Origin: Flavobacterium sp. JAD_PAG50586_2
Lineage (GTDB): Bacteria; Bacteroidota; Bacteroidia; Flavobacteriales; Flavobacteriaceae
Direction of reading: 5' to 3'
DNA length: 64,000 nucleotides
Assembly (NCBI GenBank): GCA_023213215.1
Contig: CP096136.1
Span: 2,108,001-2,172,000 of the forward strand
Notes under the pieces: model-generated
What the model was told of the DNA's origin: nothing
What the model saw: only the letters and a program-made list of their open reading frames with translations
Database searches by the model: none
Shown: in pieces, positions 47,287 to 59,700 of the stretch
Position numbering within the stretch: the first letter of the stretch is position 1
Layout of the letters: the number at the start of each line of letters is the position of its first letter
Translations under genes and position numbers: made by a program

Positions 47287-49589
47287 ATGGCGCATAGAAT
47301 TACCTTCTTTTTTATACTTCTTTTCAATATTGGCTTTTCCCAGACCCTGCCATTAATTCCACAGCCTCATAGTTTAGAAACGCACGAAGGCAGTTTTGTT
47401 CTGAGTAAGGAAACCGTTATCATAGCCGATCCTAATCTGTACGAAGCTAAATACCTTCAGGAAGAAATAAAAAAACTGACGGGATTGGAATTGAAGATAG
47501 GCGTAAATTTGACATCAATCTCTAAAATTGGCTTGTATGAAATGCTTTCCGGCGGCTTCCACAATGATGATGAAGCGGCGGTAAAATTCTATTCCAATAC
47601 CAATCAGGGAAAATACTTCCTAAATATATATCCAAATGAAGTGTCGATTTCCCAGTCTGATCCTTTGGGGAATTTTTACGGGATACAGACTTTTTACAGT
47701 TGATTCCGGTCGGACAAAACAGTGAAATAAAAGTACCCTGTGTACATATAATTGACGCTCCAAAATATGCCTGGCGCGGAATGCATCTTGATTGTGCACG
47801 GCATTTCTTTCCGATAGATTTTGTCAAAAAGTATATTGATTACCTCACAATGTATAAATTCAATACCTTCCACTGGCACTTAACAGACGATCAGGGTTGG
47901 CGCATTGAAATCAAAAAGTATCCAAAGCTAACGGAAGTAGGAGCATGGCGCAACGGTTCGATGGTAGGCCATTATCGTGACCAGAAATATGACGACAAAC
48001 GCTATGGCGGATTTTATACCCAGGAACAGATAAAGGAAGTTGTCGCATACGCTGAAAAGCGCCATATCACAGTAGTTCCGGAAATTGAGATGCCTGGACA
48101 TGCGGTCGCTGCTCTGGCTGCTTATCCGCAATTATCCTGTACTGGCGGACCATTTGAAGTCGGAAAACAATGGGGCGTTTTAGATGATGTCTTTTGTCCA
48201 AAAGAAGAAACCTTTACTTTTCTTCAAAATGTTTTAACCGAAGTCATGGCATTGTTTCCGTCAAAATACATCCATATTGGCGGTGACGAATGTCCAAAAA
48301 CGCGCTGGAAAGCCTGTCCGAACTGCCAGGCATTAATCAAGCAAAAAGGACTGAAGGACGAACACGAACTGCAAAGTTATTTTGTACAGAGAATCGAGAA
48401 ATTCGTCAACAGCAAAGACCGAAAAATAATCGGTTGGGATGAAATCCTCGAAGGTGGCCTGGCTCCAAACGCAGCCGTTATGAGTTGGCGCGGTACCGAA
48501 GGTGGAATTGCAGCCGCAAAGCAAAAACACAACGTGGTAATGACACCGCTTTCCCATTGCTATTTCGATTTTTATCAGGGTGATCCAAAGAACGAACCTT
48601 TGGCTATTGGCGGATATACTCCAATTGAAAAAGTGTACTCTTTTAATCCAATCCCAGCAGAACTAAGTGAGGAAGAATCTAAGTACGTCTTGGGCGCACA
48701 AGCCAATCTCTGGACAGAATATATAGAAACTCCTAAACAGGTGGAATACATGGTTTTTCCCCGAATGATGGCGCTTTCTGAAGTACTTTGGGGGACATCA
48801 GCTCCAGAGAAATACGAAGATTTCAAAAGCAGATTAATCGCTCAGTTTAAAACCCTCGATGCAAAAGGAATCAATTACAGTAAAGCTCTTTTTGAAGTGA
48901 CCTCTGATGTAATGCCTAGGCCTGGCGGAAATGGAGTGCTGTATTTGTTGAAATCCAATCTGACAAACGGAAACATCCGCTACACAACAGACGGAACCCA
49001 GCCGAACAATTTGTCAAAGACCTACAACCAGCCTTTAGAAATTACTAAATCACAAACCATCAAAGCGGCTTTTTTCGAAGATGCTATGCAGAAAGGCAAT
49101 GTATTTGAACAGTCATTTTCAATCCATAATGCCACAAGCCGATTGGTTTCTTTAAAAAATCAACCTAGTAAAAACTATAACAAAGGAGGCGCTTTTACAT
49201 TGGTTGACGGGATTAAAGGGGATCCAACAAAGTTTGGTCGTGACTGGTTAGGCTTTTCCGGTGAAGACCTGAACGCAACTATTGATTTAGGAAGCAGGCA
49301 AAAGGTCAATCGCCTCGGGATAGGAGTTCTCAGCAGCCCAACGTCATGGATTTATTTCCCTAAAAAAATAACTTTCTCTGTATCGGAAGATATGGTGGAG
49401 TTTGAAGAAGTGAAGGCTTTTTCATTTGAAGAAATCCAGAAACTAAACGGGAATGTTACCATAGACTGCAATAAGAAGAATATCCAATTTGTAAAAGTCA
49501 CCGTCGAAAACTACGGCATAATCCCAGACGGGCAGGATGGTTCAGGTAACGGTGCCTGGCTTTTCGCAGATGAAATAACAGTAGAATAA
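47287..49589 (+). CDS. Exported GH20 beta-N-acetylhexosaminidase (reads with one frameshift)
   Basis: About 767 residues once joined. A signal peptide (1-19) and the GH20b N-terminal domain (about 20-140) precede the GH20 barrel, which carries FNTFHWHLTDDQGWR and the catalytic Asp-Glu pair in HIGGDECPK (near 333-334). A beta-sandwich chitobiase-like C-terminal domain (about 540-620) and an F5/8-type discoidin-like domain (about 625-767) follow. It releases terminal beta-linked GlcNAc. The break is in the T5 run at 47691-47695; one T gives GIQTFLQLIPVG. It leads an operon with glycosylasparaginase, CutC and beta-mannosidase. Confidence 0.92.
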
Positions 49590-49594
49590 ACACT

Positions 49595-50593
49595 ATGTCA
49601 AATCGCAGAAATTTTATTAAAACCGCAGCAATTGGTTCAATTGGTTTGTCACTGACTTCATTTGTGTCAAATGACGAACCGCAGGAAACTATATCTTTTA
49701 AAGGTAAAGTCAACAAGCCAATAGTGCTTTCAACATGGAATTTTGGCGTTCAGGCGAACGGAGCTGCCTGGGAAATCCTAAACAAAAACGGACGCGCATT
49801 AGATGCAGTGGAAGCTGGAGTAAAGATTCCCGAAGGTGATCCTAAGGAAAGAAGTGTCGGCTATGGCGGACGCCCTGACCGTGACGGAAGGGTTACACTT
49901 GATGCCTGCATCATGGACGAATTTTCCAATATTGGCTCTGTAGCCTGCCTCGAACATATCAAACACCCAATTTCAGTAGCACGAGCGGTGATGGAAAAAA
50001 CGCCACACGTAATGTTGGTCGGTGAAGGTGCTTTGCAGTTTGCGTTATCACAAGGATTCACAAAGGAAAACTTACTTGTAGAAGAATCCGAAAAGGAATG
50101 GAAGGAATGGCTTAAGAAAAGCGAATATTCACCAAAAGCCAATATCGAAAACCACGACACTATAGGAATGATCGCTTTGGATAGTTTCGGAAATCTTTCC
50201 GGAGCCTGCACAACCAGTGGTATGGCCTTTAAAATGCATGGACGCGTTGGCGATTCGCCTATCATCGGTGCAGGATTATATGTTGATAATGAAATTGGAG
50301 CCGCAACAGCAACGGGTCACGGTGAAGAAGTGATTCGGATTGCAGGCTGTCATTTGGTTGTAGAACTCATGCGCCAGGGAAAATCTCCTCAGAAAGCCTG
50401 TGAAGAAGCCGTTTCCAGAATAGTGAAACTGACCAAAAACCGAAATAAAAACCTAAAGGATATTCAGGTGGGATTTATTGCATTAAACAAAAAAGGCCAA
50501 TATGGTGCCTACTGCGTGCAGGGTGGATTTAATTACGCAGTAAATGACAGTTCCGGAAATAAATTAATAGATGCTGATTACTTTTTAAAATAA
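49595..50593 (+). CDS. Exported N4-(beta-N-acetylglucosaminyl)-L-asparaginase
   Basis: A 332-residue Ntn-hydrolase of the glycosylasparaginase family, which cleaves the GlcNAc-asparagine bond left after an N-glycan and its peptide are trimmed. The signal is Tat-like with RRNFIK at residues 4-9. The precursor is expected to cleave itself before T189 (NHD-TIG), which becomes the nucleophile; YGGRPDRDGRV and GATATGHGE are further family marks. The characterised enzyme of Elizabethkingia (Flavobacterium) meningosepticum is a close relative in type. It starts five bases after the hexosaminidase and overlaps cutC by one. Confidence 0.93.
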   Translation: MSNRRNFIKTAAIGSIGLSLTSFVSNDEPQETISFKGKVNKPIVLSTWNFGVQANGAAWEILNKNGRALDAVEAGVKIPEGDPKERSVGYGGRPDRDGRVTLDACIMDEFSNIGSVACLEHIKHPISVARAVMEKTPHVMLVGEGALQFALSQGFTKENLLVEESEKEWKEWLKKSEYSPKANIENHDTIGMIALDSFGNLSGACTTSGMAFKMHGRVGDSPIIGAGLYVDNEIGAATATGHGEEVIRIAGCHLVVELMRQGKSPQKACEEAVSRIVKLTKNRNKNLKDIQVGFIALNKKGQYGAYCVQGGFNYAVNDSSGNKLIDADYFLK

Positions 50594-51261
50594 TGGATAA
50601 ACTCGAAATAGCCTGCTTTAATTTGGAATCAGCATTAATTTCCCAGCAAAATGGAGCTGACAGGATAGAACTTTGCGACGGAATTGCACTTGGCGGTACT
50701 ACTCCAAATGAAGAAATGGTTACAAAGGCTAGAGCTGTTTTAACTATTGATTTATATGTGATGATTCGGCCACGGGGAGGGAATTTCGTGTACAGTAATG
50801 CAGAATTCATGCAGATGAAAGCTGAAATACAAGCACTGAAAAAACTAAATGTCGACGGATTTGTATTTGGAATTTTGAATGAAGATAAAACAATCAATAG
50901 CAATCAAAATGCGGAATTAGTGACTCTTGCCAAACCATTTCCATGTACGTTTCACCGTGCATTTGATGTTGCTGCCGACTTACATCAGTCTTTGGAAGCG
51001 GTTATACAATGCGGTTTTCAAGCCATTTTAACATCAGGGCAAAAGCCAAATGTTGTTGAAGGCGGGAATCAGCTGTCGGAATTAGTTAAGAAAGCAAATG
51101 GCAGGATTACAATAATGCCTGGCGGTGGATTACGATCTACTAATATTGAATTGATTCAGCAGAAAACAAAAGCTGTTTTTTATCATTCTTCTGCCATTAC
51201 AGATGGAAGTGAAACCGCAGTAGCTTCTGAAGTTGTAGCCTTAAAATCCAATCTGAAATGA
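50593..51261 (+). CDS. cutC: CutC family TIM-barrel protein
   Basis: A 222-residue CutC protein. Motifs typical of the family are present: GADRIELCDGIALGGTTP, MIRPRGGNFVY, TFHRAFDV, ILTSGQ and IMPGGGLRS. It has no signal peptide and so is cytoplasmic, unlike the other three proteins of the operon. CutC was named for copper homeostasis in E. coli, but that role is disputed and no copper-binding site is obvious. Its overlaps with the genes on either side (one and four bases) suggest a part in using the glycan products. The function is inferred only from context. Confidence 0.92.
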   Translation: MDKLEIACFNLESALISQQNGADRIELCDGIALGGTTPNEEMVTKARAVLTIDLYVMIRPRGGNFVYSNAEFMQMKAEIQALKKLNVDGFVFGILNEDKTINSNQNAELVTLAKPFPCTFHRAFDVAADLHQSLEAVIQCGFQAILTSGQKPNVVEGGNQLSELVKKANGRITIMPGGGLRSTNIELIQQKTKAVFYHSSAITDGSETAVASEVVALKSNLK

Positions 51262-53723
51262 GGAAATCAGTTCTGGCTTTGTTTGTTTTTTTGCTGCCAT
51301 TGATACTTTTGTCACAAAGTAATGAGCGGAATCTAAGTACAGAACACTGGCAATTCAGGAAGCAGGGCGATTCAAATTGGCTTGAAGCCAAAGTTCCGGG
51401 AACAGTGCACACCGATTTGTTTCAGAATAAAATAATCACTAATCCTTTTTTTGGTGCCAACGAAAAACAACTGCAATGGATAGAAAACGAAGACTGGCAG
51501 TATCAAACTACATTTAAGATTTCTGAAAAAGAACTAAAAAGCGAGAACTGCTTTATGCAATTTGAAGGCCTCGATACTTATTCGGAAGTTCTTTTGAATG
51601 GAAAAAAATTCTCTCTGCCAACAATATGTTCCGAACCTGGAAAGTTGATGTGAAAAAAAGCTTACCATTGGACAAAATAAAATAGAAATAACCTTCGCAT
51701 CTGCCGTCAGAAGAGGAAAGGAATCAGCCAAAGAACTCCCGTATACTTTGCCAGGCGATGAAAAAGTATTCACACGCAAAGCACAATATCATTATGGTTG
51801 GGATTGGGGGCCAAGATTTGTAACTTCCGGAATCTGGAAAAAAGTGAGTTTGCAGTTTTGGAATAAGGCTCATATTACAAATGTAAAATGCAATCAGTTA
51901 TCGGCTGAGAAAGGCGAGTTGCAGTTTGTTACAGAAATACAAAGTACAGTTCAGGGTAAGTTCCAGTTAAGAATAAATGATAAAACCAAAGTTATCAATC
52001 TTAAAAAAGGCATTAATCGAATTGTGATTCCCTACACTATTGAGAATCCAAAACTCTGGTGGCCTAACGGATTGGGTTCGCCTCACCTTTATCCTTTTCA
52101 AATCAATTTGCTTCAAAATACAGTTTCATTATCCAAAAAAGAATTGAGAATCGGTTTGCGGACAATAGAATTGATTCAGGAAAAAGATGAAATGGGGAAA
52201 AGCTTTTATTTTAAAGTCAATGGTGAACCTGTTTTTATGAAAGGGGCAAACTATATTCCGCCCGATAGTTTTCTGCCAAGAGCGACAGACTCAGTGTATA
52301 AATCGATTGTCAAAAAAGCAAAGAACGCCAATATGAACATGCTCCGCGTTTGGGGTGGCGGTGTCTATGCCGATGATGCTTTTTATAATGAATGCGATGA
52401 AAATGGCATTTTGGTCTGGCAGGATTTTATGTTTGCCTGCGCGATGTATCCGGGTAATGACGACTATGTTAACAATGTAAAAAACGAAGTCATAGACAAC
52501 GTGAACCGATTGCAGAATCATCCAAGCATAGCTTTGTGGTGCGGCAATAACGAAATTGACGAAGGCTGGCACAATTGGGGCTGGCAGAAGCAGTATAAGT
52601 ATTCGGCCCAGGATTCTGCAAAAATCTGGAATGACTACCAAAAGCTTTTCCATCAGCTTATTCCAAAGACGCTTGACAGTTTGTTCTCTAAAGATAAAAA
52701 TCGCTACTGGCCTTCATCACCATCAATTGGTTGGGGAAAAAAGGAAAGTTTAACACAAGGCGATTCGCATTATTGGGGTGTTTGGTGGGGGAAAGAGCCC
52801 TTTGATGTGTATGAGAAAAAAGTGGGCCGTTTTATGAGCGAATATGGTTTTCAGGGTATGCCTGCTTTAGAGACATTGCAAAGTGTTGTAAAAAAGAAGA
52901 TTTAAACCTAAACTCTGAAGCGGTAAAAAATCATCAGAAGCATCCAACAGGCTACGAAACCATCACGGAATACATGGCGCGTGATTATAAAGTTCCAGGT
53001 AGATTTGAAGATTATCTTTATGTCTCGCAATTGTTGCAGGCTGACGGAATGAAAATTGCTATAGAGGCACACCGTCGGGCAAAACCTTATTGTATGGGAA
53101 CTTTATTTTGGCAATTGAATGATTGCTGGCCAGTCACGTCATGGAGTTCGGTAGATTATTATGGTCGATGGAAAGCATTGCAGTATCAAATTAAGAAGAG
53201 TTTTGATAATTGCCTGATTTCGATTACGGAAGAAAAAAATACTTATAAAGTTTACATCATTAACGATGATTTGAATCAGTTTGAAGTCCAATTTGATATT
53301 ACTTTACTTGACTTTAACGGTAAAAAACTTTGGAATGCCTTTACAACGGCTGTCATTATGGGAAGTTCAAATAGTGTTTATTACGAAATCCCAAAAGAGA
53401 AATTTTCAACATTTAACCTGAATAAAGCAGTATTGTCTTTTACAATTTCTTCTGAAATACAAGGCATGCAGCAATTGCATTATTTTGTTAAACCGAAAGA
53501 TCTCCAACTAACAAAACCAAACATCCAAATTAAAAAAATCGATGCTTTGACTTATGAACTTTCTTCAGATGTCTTAGCCAAAAATGTTTATCTCTCATCA
53601 GAACAGGAAACCTTTTTCAGCGATAATTATTTTGATGTCCTTCCAAATCAAAAGATTGAAATTAAACTTTCCAAACCGATCCAAAGTATAGGAGTTAAGT
53701 CGTTATTTGATACCCTGCAATAA
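51258..53723 (+). CDS. Exported GH2 beta-mannosidase (reads with three frameshifts)
   Basis: About 822 residues once joined. A signal peptide (1-20) is followed by the GH2 sugar-binding domain (STEHWQFRKQGDSNWLEAKVPGTVHTDL), an Ig-like domain and the barrel with the acid/base glutamate in WCGNNEIDEGW (near 432) and the nucleophile in MSEYGFQGMP (near 528). A C-terminal GH2 beta-sandwich closes it. It removes beta-linked mannose, as in Man-beta-1,4-GlcNAc of the N-glycan core. Breaks lie in A7 runs at 51602-51608 and 51653-51659 and an A6 run at 52890-52895; one A each restores all joins. It overlaps cutC by four bases. Confidence 0.91.
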
Positions 53724-53752
53724 AAAAAGGCTGTCATTGCTGACAACCTTTC
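53722..53752 (-). terminator. Terminator of the giant repeat-protein gene
   Basis: On the minus strand AAAGG-TGTCA pairs with TGACA-CCTTT (one mismatch) around a 4-base loop, followed by seven T. It overlaps the mannosidase stop codon, so it may act on both converging transcripts. Confidence 0.7.
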
Positions 53753-53772
53753 ACTATTTAAAGTTGGTATTA

Positions 53773-56700
53773 TTATCTTCTTTTGACAACCTTGATTACC
53801 TTTTCTCTGTCGTCAGATATTACTTTTACAAAGTAAGTTGCTTCCGCTAATCTTGATAAATCAACCTGAACTTCTGTTGAATCCGTATCCTGAGTCATAA
53901 TAACCTGACCTAACATAGTAACCAAAGTTACTTTAGTAATGTTTCTTGAACAAGTAATATTAACTACTGATGAAGTAGGGTTTGGATAATAATTAAAATT
54001 CAAATCCTCAAATGAAGGGTTGGCTAAGTTCACATTGACAGTTACTGCAAATGGCTCACTCGGACACGTAGCTGAGAAAGCGACAGCATAGTATGTCGCA
54101 CCATTCGTTAGCACCGTTGACAATGGCAGCGGATTATTTAAGGATTGTGCATCCAAAAGCGATCCATACCAGTTCACATCCGTAGGGTTTACTATAAGGT
54201 CTTCTAATGTCGCATCGTTTAAGTCGGTAACATCAAATGTCTGAACAGGGTTCCCGGTTGGAGTAGCCGTAGTCTGAATGGTTATGGTCATCGTTGCAGT
54301 AACGGCGCATTGGCTGGCATCTGGTGTAAACGTATAAATAGTAGTCGCAGTATTGTCCAAAGCAGGCGACCATGTTCCTGAAATGCCATTATTTGATGTT
54401 GTTGGCAATGCCAATAATGGATCTCCGTTACAGATAGCGGCAACCGGAGTAAATGTTGGCGTTACTGGCTGATTGACTGTAATAGTTAAAGAAGCTGTTG
54501 TTGCACATTGTCCCGCATCTGGTGTAAATGTATAAACCGTAGTTGCTGTATTGTCTAAAGCAGGCGACCATGTTCCTGTATATCCGTTATTGGATGTTGT
54601 GGGCAATGCACTTAAAGTATCTCCATTACAGATTGTTGCAACTGGAGAGAATGTCGGCGTTATCGGTTGATTCACTGTTACAGTTAATGAAGCTGTTGTA
54701 GCACATTGTCCCGCATTTGGAGTGAATGTGTAAGTCGTTGTTACCGTATTATCCACAGCTGGTGACCATGTTCCTGGTATTCCGTTATCCGATGTTGATG
54801 GCAATACTAATGCATCCCCATTACATATTGGAGCTATCACGGTGAATGTTGGTGTTACCGGTTGATTCACTGTTACTGTCAAAGTAGTCGTAGTTCCACA
54901 TTGCCCTGGGTTTGGAGTGAATGTATAAGTTGTAGTCGTTGTGTTATCCACAGTTGGTGTCCAGCTTCCAACAAATCCATTGTCAGATGTTGTCGGCAAT
55001 ACTAAAATATCTCCATTACAAATTGGCGCTATCGATGTAAATGTTGGCGTTACCAATACCTGATTCACTGTAATAGTGAGTAAGGCTATCGCTGCACACT
55101 GACCTGCGTCTGGTGTAAAAGTATAAATAGTAGTTGCTGTATTATCCAGAGCTGGTGACCAGGTTCCTGTATATCCATTATTGGATGTTGTTGGTAGTGG
55201 ACTCAAAGCATCTCCGGTACAGATAGGGTTTACCGCAGTAAACGTTGGCGTTATAGGCTGATTGACTGTGATAGTTAAAGAAGTTGCTATGGCACATTGA
55301 CCCGCATCCGGTGAAAAGGTATAGGTTGTAGTTGCCGTATTATCCAAAGCAGGTGACCATGTTCCAGTATATCCATTGTTGGATGTTGTCGGTAACGCTG
55401 ATAAAGCATCTCCATTACAAATAGCAGCAACTGGAGTGAACGTTGGCGTGATTGGCTGATTTACTGTAATGGTTAATGAAGCTGTTGTAGCACATTGTCC
55501 GGTATCTGGTGTAAATGTGTAGGTAGTGGTTGCTGTATTGTCCAAAGCAGGTGACCAAGTACCTGTGTAGCCGTTATCCGACGTCGTTGGCAATGCGTTC
55601 AGTGCATCTCCGTTACAGATAGCAGTAACAGGAGAGAAAATTGGCGTTACAGGCTGGTTGACTATTACAGTCAATGAAGCTGTTGTAGCACATTGTCCCG
55701 TATCTGGTGTGAATGTATAAGTCGTTGTCGTTGTGTTGTCTAAAGCAGGCGACCATGTTCCTGTTATACTATTGTCAGATGTTGTTGGCAACACTAAAGC
55801 ATCCCCATTACAGATAGGTGCTAGGACAACAAATGTAGGTGTGATTGGCTGATTAACAGTAATTGTTAATGATGCCGTTGTAGCACATTGACCTGCATTT
55901 GGCGTAAAGATATAAGTAGTCGTTGTGGTGTTATCCAATGCGGGTGACCATGTTCCTGTTATACCATTGTCAGATGTTTCCGGTAATGCTAAAGCATCTC
56001 CATTACAGATAGGCGCTATTGCAGCAAATGTTGGCGTTACAGGCTGACTAACAGTAATAGTCAAAGATGCAATTGCAGCACACTGACCAGCATCGGGTGT
56101 AAAGGTATAAGTAGTAGTTGCAGTATTATCCAAGGTTGGTGACCAGGTTCCTGTATAACCGTTCGTAGATGTTGTTGGTAACACACTTAAAACATCTCCG
56201 TTACAAATAGGAGCAACCGCAGTGAATGTTGGTGTTATCGGCTGATTTACACTAATGGTTAATGATGCTGTTGTAGCACATTGTCCTGCTGTTGGCGTAA
56301 ATGTATAAGTAGTGGTTGCTGTATTATCCAATGCTGGCGACCATGTGCCAGTATAGCCATTGTTTGAAGTTGTTGGTAATGTACTTAAAGCATCTCCATT
56401 ACATATTGAAGCTACTGGACTAAAAATGGGTGTCACGGGCTGGTTTACTGTAATTGTCAAAGAAGCTGTTGTAGCACATTGTCCCACATTTGGTGTGAAT
56501 GTGTATGTCGTTGTTGCTGTATTATCCGCAGTCGGCGACCATGTTCCTGAGTATCCATTAGTAGAGTTTACAGGTAATGTTAAAGCATCACCGTTGCAAA
56601 TAGGAGCTATTGGATTAAAAGTAGGCGTTACAGGCTGATTAACAGTAATAGTCAATGAAGCTGTTGTTGCACATTGCCCTGCTGTTGGTGTAAATGTATA

Positions 56701-59700
56701 GTTTGTAGTTGTTGTATTGTTCAAAGCGGGCGACCAGGTTCCTGTATATCCATTATTGGAAGTCGCAGGCAATGCCCCCAAAGCATCTCCATTACATATT
56801 GGCGCAATTGCAGAGAAAGTTGGTATTACCGGCTGATTAACGGTTATAGTCAATGAAGCTGTTGTAGCACATTGTCCAGCGGTTGGTGTAAACGTGTAGG
56901 TGGTAGTCGTTTCATTATCCAAAGCCGGTGACCATGTTCCTGTATATCCGTTAACCGATGTTGTTGGTAACGCGCTTAGGGAATCTCCATTACATATTGC
57001 GGGTACCACAGCAAATGTTGGTGTTACAGGCTGATTAACAGTAATGGTTAACGAAGCCGTTGCAGCACACTGACCTGCATCAGGTGTAAATGTGTAGGTA
57101 GTGGTTATTGTATTATCCAAAGCTGGCGACCAGTTTCCAGTATAACCGTTATTTGATGTTGTCGGTAACGCACTTAAAGTATCTCCATTACAAATAGAAG
57201 CAACAGCACTGAACGTTGGTGTTATCGGCTGATTAACTATAATAGTCAGAAAAGCTGTTGTAGCACATTGCCCTGCTGTTGGTGTAAATGTATAGGTTGC
57301 GGTTGTTGTGTTATCCAAAGCAGGAGACCATGTTCCGTTGTAACCATTGTTTGAAGTTGTTGGTAAAGCAGTTAAAGCATCTCCATTACAAATTGTAGCT
57401 ATTGGGTCGAAAGTTGGAGTTATCGGCTGATTAACTGTAATAGTCAATGAAGCTGTCGTAGCACACTGTCCAGCGGTTGGCGTAAATGTATAGGTTGTAG
57501 TCGCTGTATTGTTCAAAGCGGGTGACCATGTTCCTGTGTACCCATTAATAGAAGTCGTTGGCAAAGCACTCAAAGCATCTCCATTACAGATAGTAGCAAC
57601 AGGAGCGAAAGTCGGCGTCACAGGCTGATTGACAATGATTGTTAAAGATGCCGTTGTAGCACATTGCCCTGCTGTTGGTGTAAATGTATAGGTGGTAGTT
57701 GTTGTATTATCCAAAGCCGGTGACCATATTCCTGTATATCCATTATTGGAAGTTGTTGGCAATGCACTCAAAGGACCACCATTACAGATGGAAGTCACCG
57801 CAGTGAAAGTTGGTGTTACCGGTTGATTAACGATAATCGTTAATAAAGCTGTTGATGCACACTGACCAGCGTCAGGTGTAAAGGTGTAGGTTGTCGTCGT
57901 TGTATTGTCTATAGCTGGCGACCAGGTTCCTATATATCCGTTATTGGATGTTGTTGGCAATGCATTCAAAGTATCTCCATTACAAATTGAAGCCACAGGA
58001 GTGAAGGTTGGCGTAATCGGTTGGTTAACGATTATCTCTAAAGTTGCTGTTGTAGCACATTGGCCAGCGTCAGGTGTAAAAGTATATGTTGTAGTGGTCG
58101 TATTATTCAAAGCAGGCGACCAAGTTCCTGTGTATCCATTGTCAGATGTTGTAGGTAATGCATTTAAGGTATCACCGTTGCAAATAGCCGCAACCGAAGT
58201 AAAGGTTGGTGTAATAGGTTGGTTTACGATTATGTCTAAAGTAGTCGTTGTAGCACATTGACCAGCATCAGGTGTAAACGTATAGGTAGTGCTTGTTGTA
58301 TTATCCAAAGCAGGTGACCAGGTTCCCGTATATCCATTGTCCGATGTTGTTGGCAATGCTGTCAAAGTATCACCGTTACAAATAGCCGCAACCGGAGTAA
58401 AGGTTGGCGTAACTGGCTGGTTAACGATTATCTCTAAAGTTGTCGTTGCAGCACATTGACCAGCATCTGGCGTAAAAGTATAAGTGGTTGTAATGGTGTT
58501 ATCCAAAGCTGGAGACCAGTTTCCTGTAAATCCGTTGTTTGAAGTTGTTGGCAAAGCGGTCAGGGTATCCCCATTGCAAATAGCCGCAACCGGGGTAAAG
58601 GTTGGCGTTACAGGTTGGTTGACGTTTATATCCAAAGTCGCTGTTGTGGCACATTGATCTGCATTTGGTGTAAAGGTATAAGTCGTTGTAATGGTGTTGT
58701 CCAAAGCTGGTGACCACGTTCCTGGAATTCCATTGTCTGATGTCGTTGGTAATGCAGTTAATGGATCTCCATTACAAATATCAGCAACAGCAGTAAAGGT
58801 TGGGATTTCCTGAGTTAACAGCGTTTGTGTGATTTCCAGACCATAATTCCCTTGTTCATTATTAAGGCCGAAATACCCTTCTACCATAACATAAATAACA
58901 TCCAGTCCAGAAACATCCAAATCATTTATGGCAGACTGAAAGCTGTTAGTATCAGGACAATCGTCATCGCTATAGGCTAATTCCGTTGTTCCGTCCGCAG
59001 CATAAACGACTAAAATCGTATCGAAATTAGATCCTGTACAAGTGTTCAGACTCACTGTTTGTGCACAAGCGTCCAAAGTAACTTTATACCAAACATCGGG
59101 AGATAATTCTCCTCCATTATCTACGAAACAATTGGTTTCAAGGTTATTTCCGTTTGTGGTATAATTGGGTGTGTTTACATCAATGGCAGTGGCTATCGAT
59201 GAACCTGGAGGCGGTACTGTATTAATGGTCAAATTAAGCGTTTCCGTGCTGCAACTTGTCGGATTTGTTGCGATTCTTAAGTTATTAACCGAGATATACC
59301 TGTCAACAGTTGTAGAGGTAATAACCATATTGCTGATCAGGTTGTTGTCAAAGTATCCAAAATTTTCTTCGTCTGTGGTTACCGATCTGCTTACAGAAGT
59401 TCCGTTAGAATAGTTAACCGTAATATTTCCGGTAACCACATCGTCATTAATGTCTGTAGTGAAGAAATTGGCTAATGCTCCATAAACAGGAGGATTAAAG
59501 GCAATGGTTAAAGGATTGTTCGGATTAGCTGTTCCGATAAAACTTCCTCCGGAATACATTCCGCCAGGAGCCGAAAAAGTAACGGTTGTTCCTCCCATAG
59601 GCAGAATTGTAGGATTGGTTGCCGCAAGGTTCACCAAATTGTCAAAAATTATAGTGGAGTTAAAGGATGATGCATGCTGATTCCATAAAGCCACATCATC

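Noticed and set aside
56360..58261. Plus-strand open frames of 60-118 codons inside the giant gene
   Set aside because: They are repeat-derived shadows on the opposite strand, recurring at the same place in successive repeats, without starts or domains of their own.
54271..58806. CRISPR-like or non-coding satellite array
   Set aside because: The 198-base period keeps one open frame, changes are mostly compatible with the protein repeat, and the frame runs from a signal peptide to a sorting domain.
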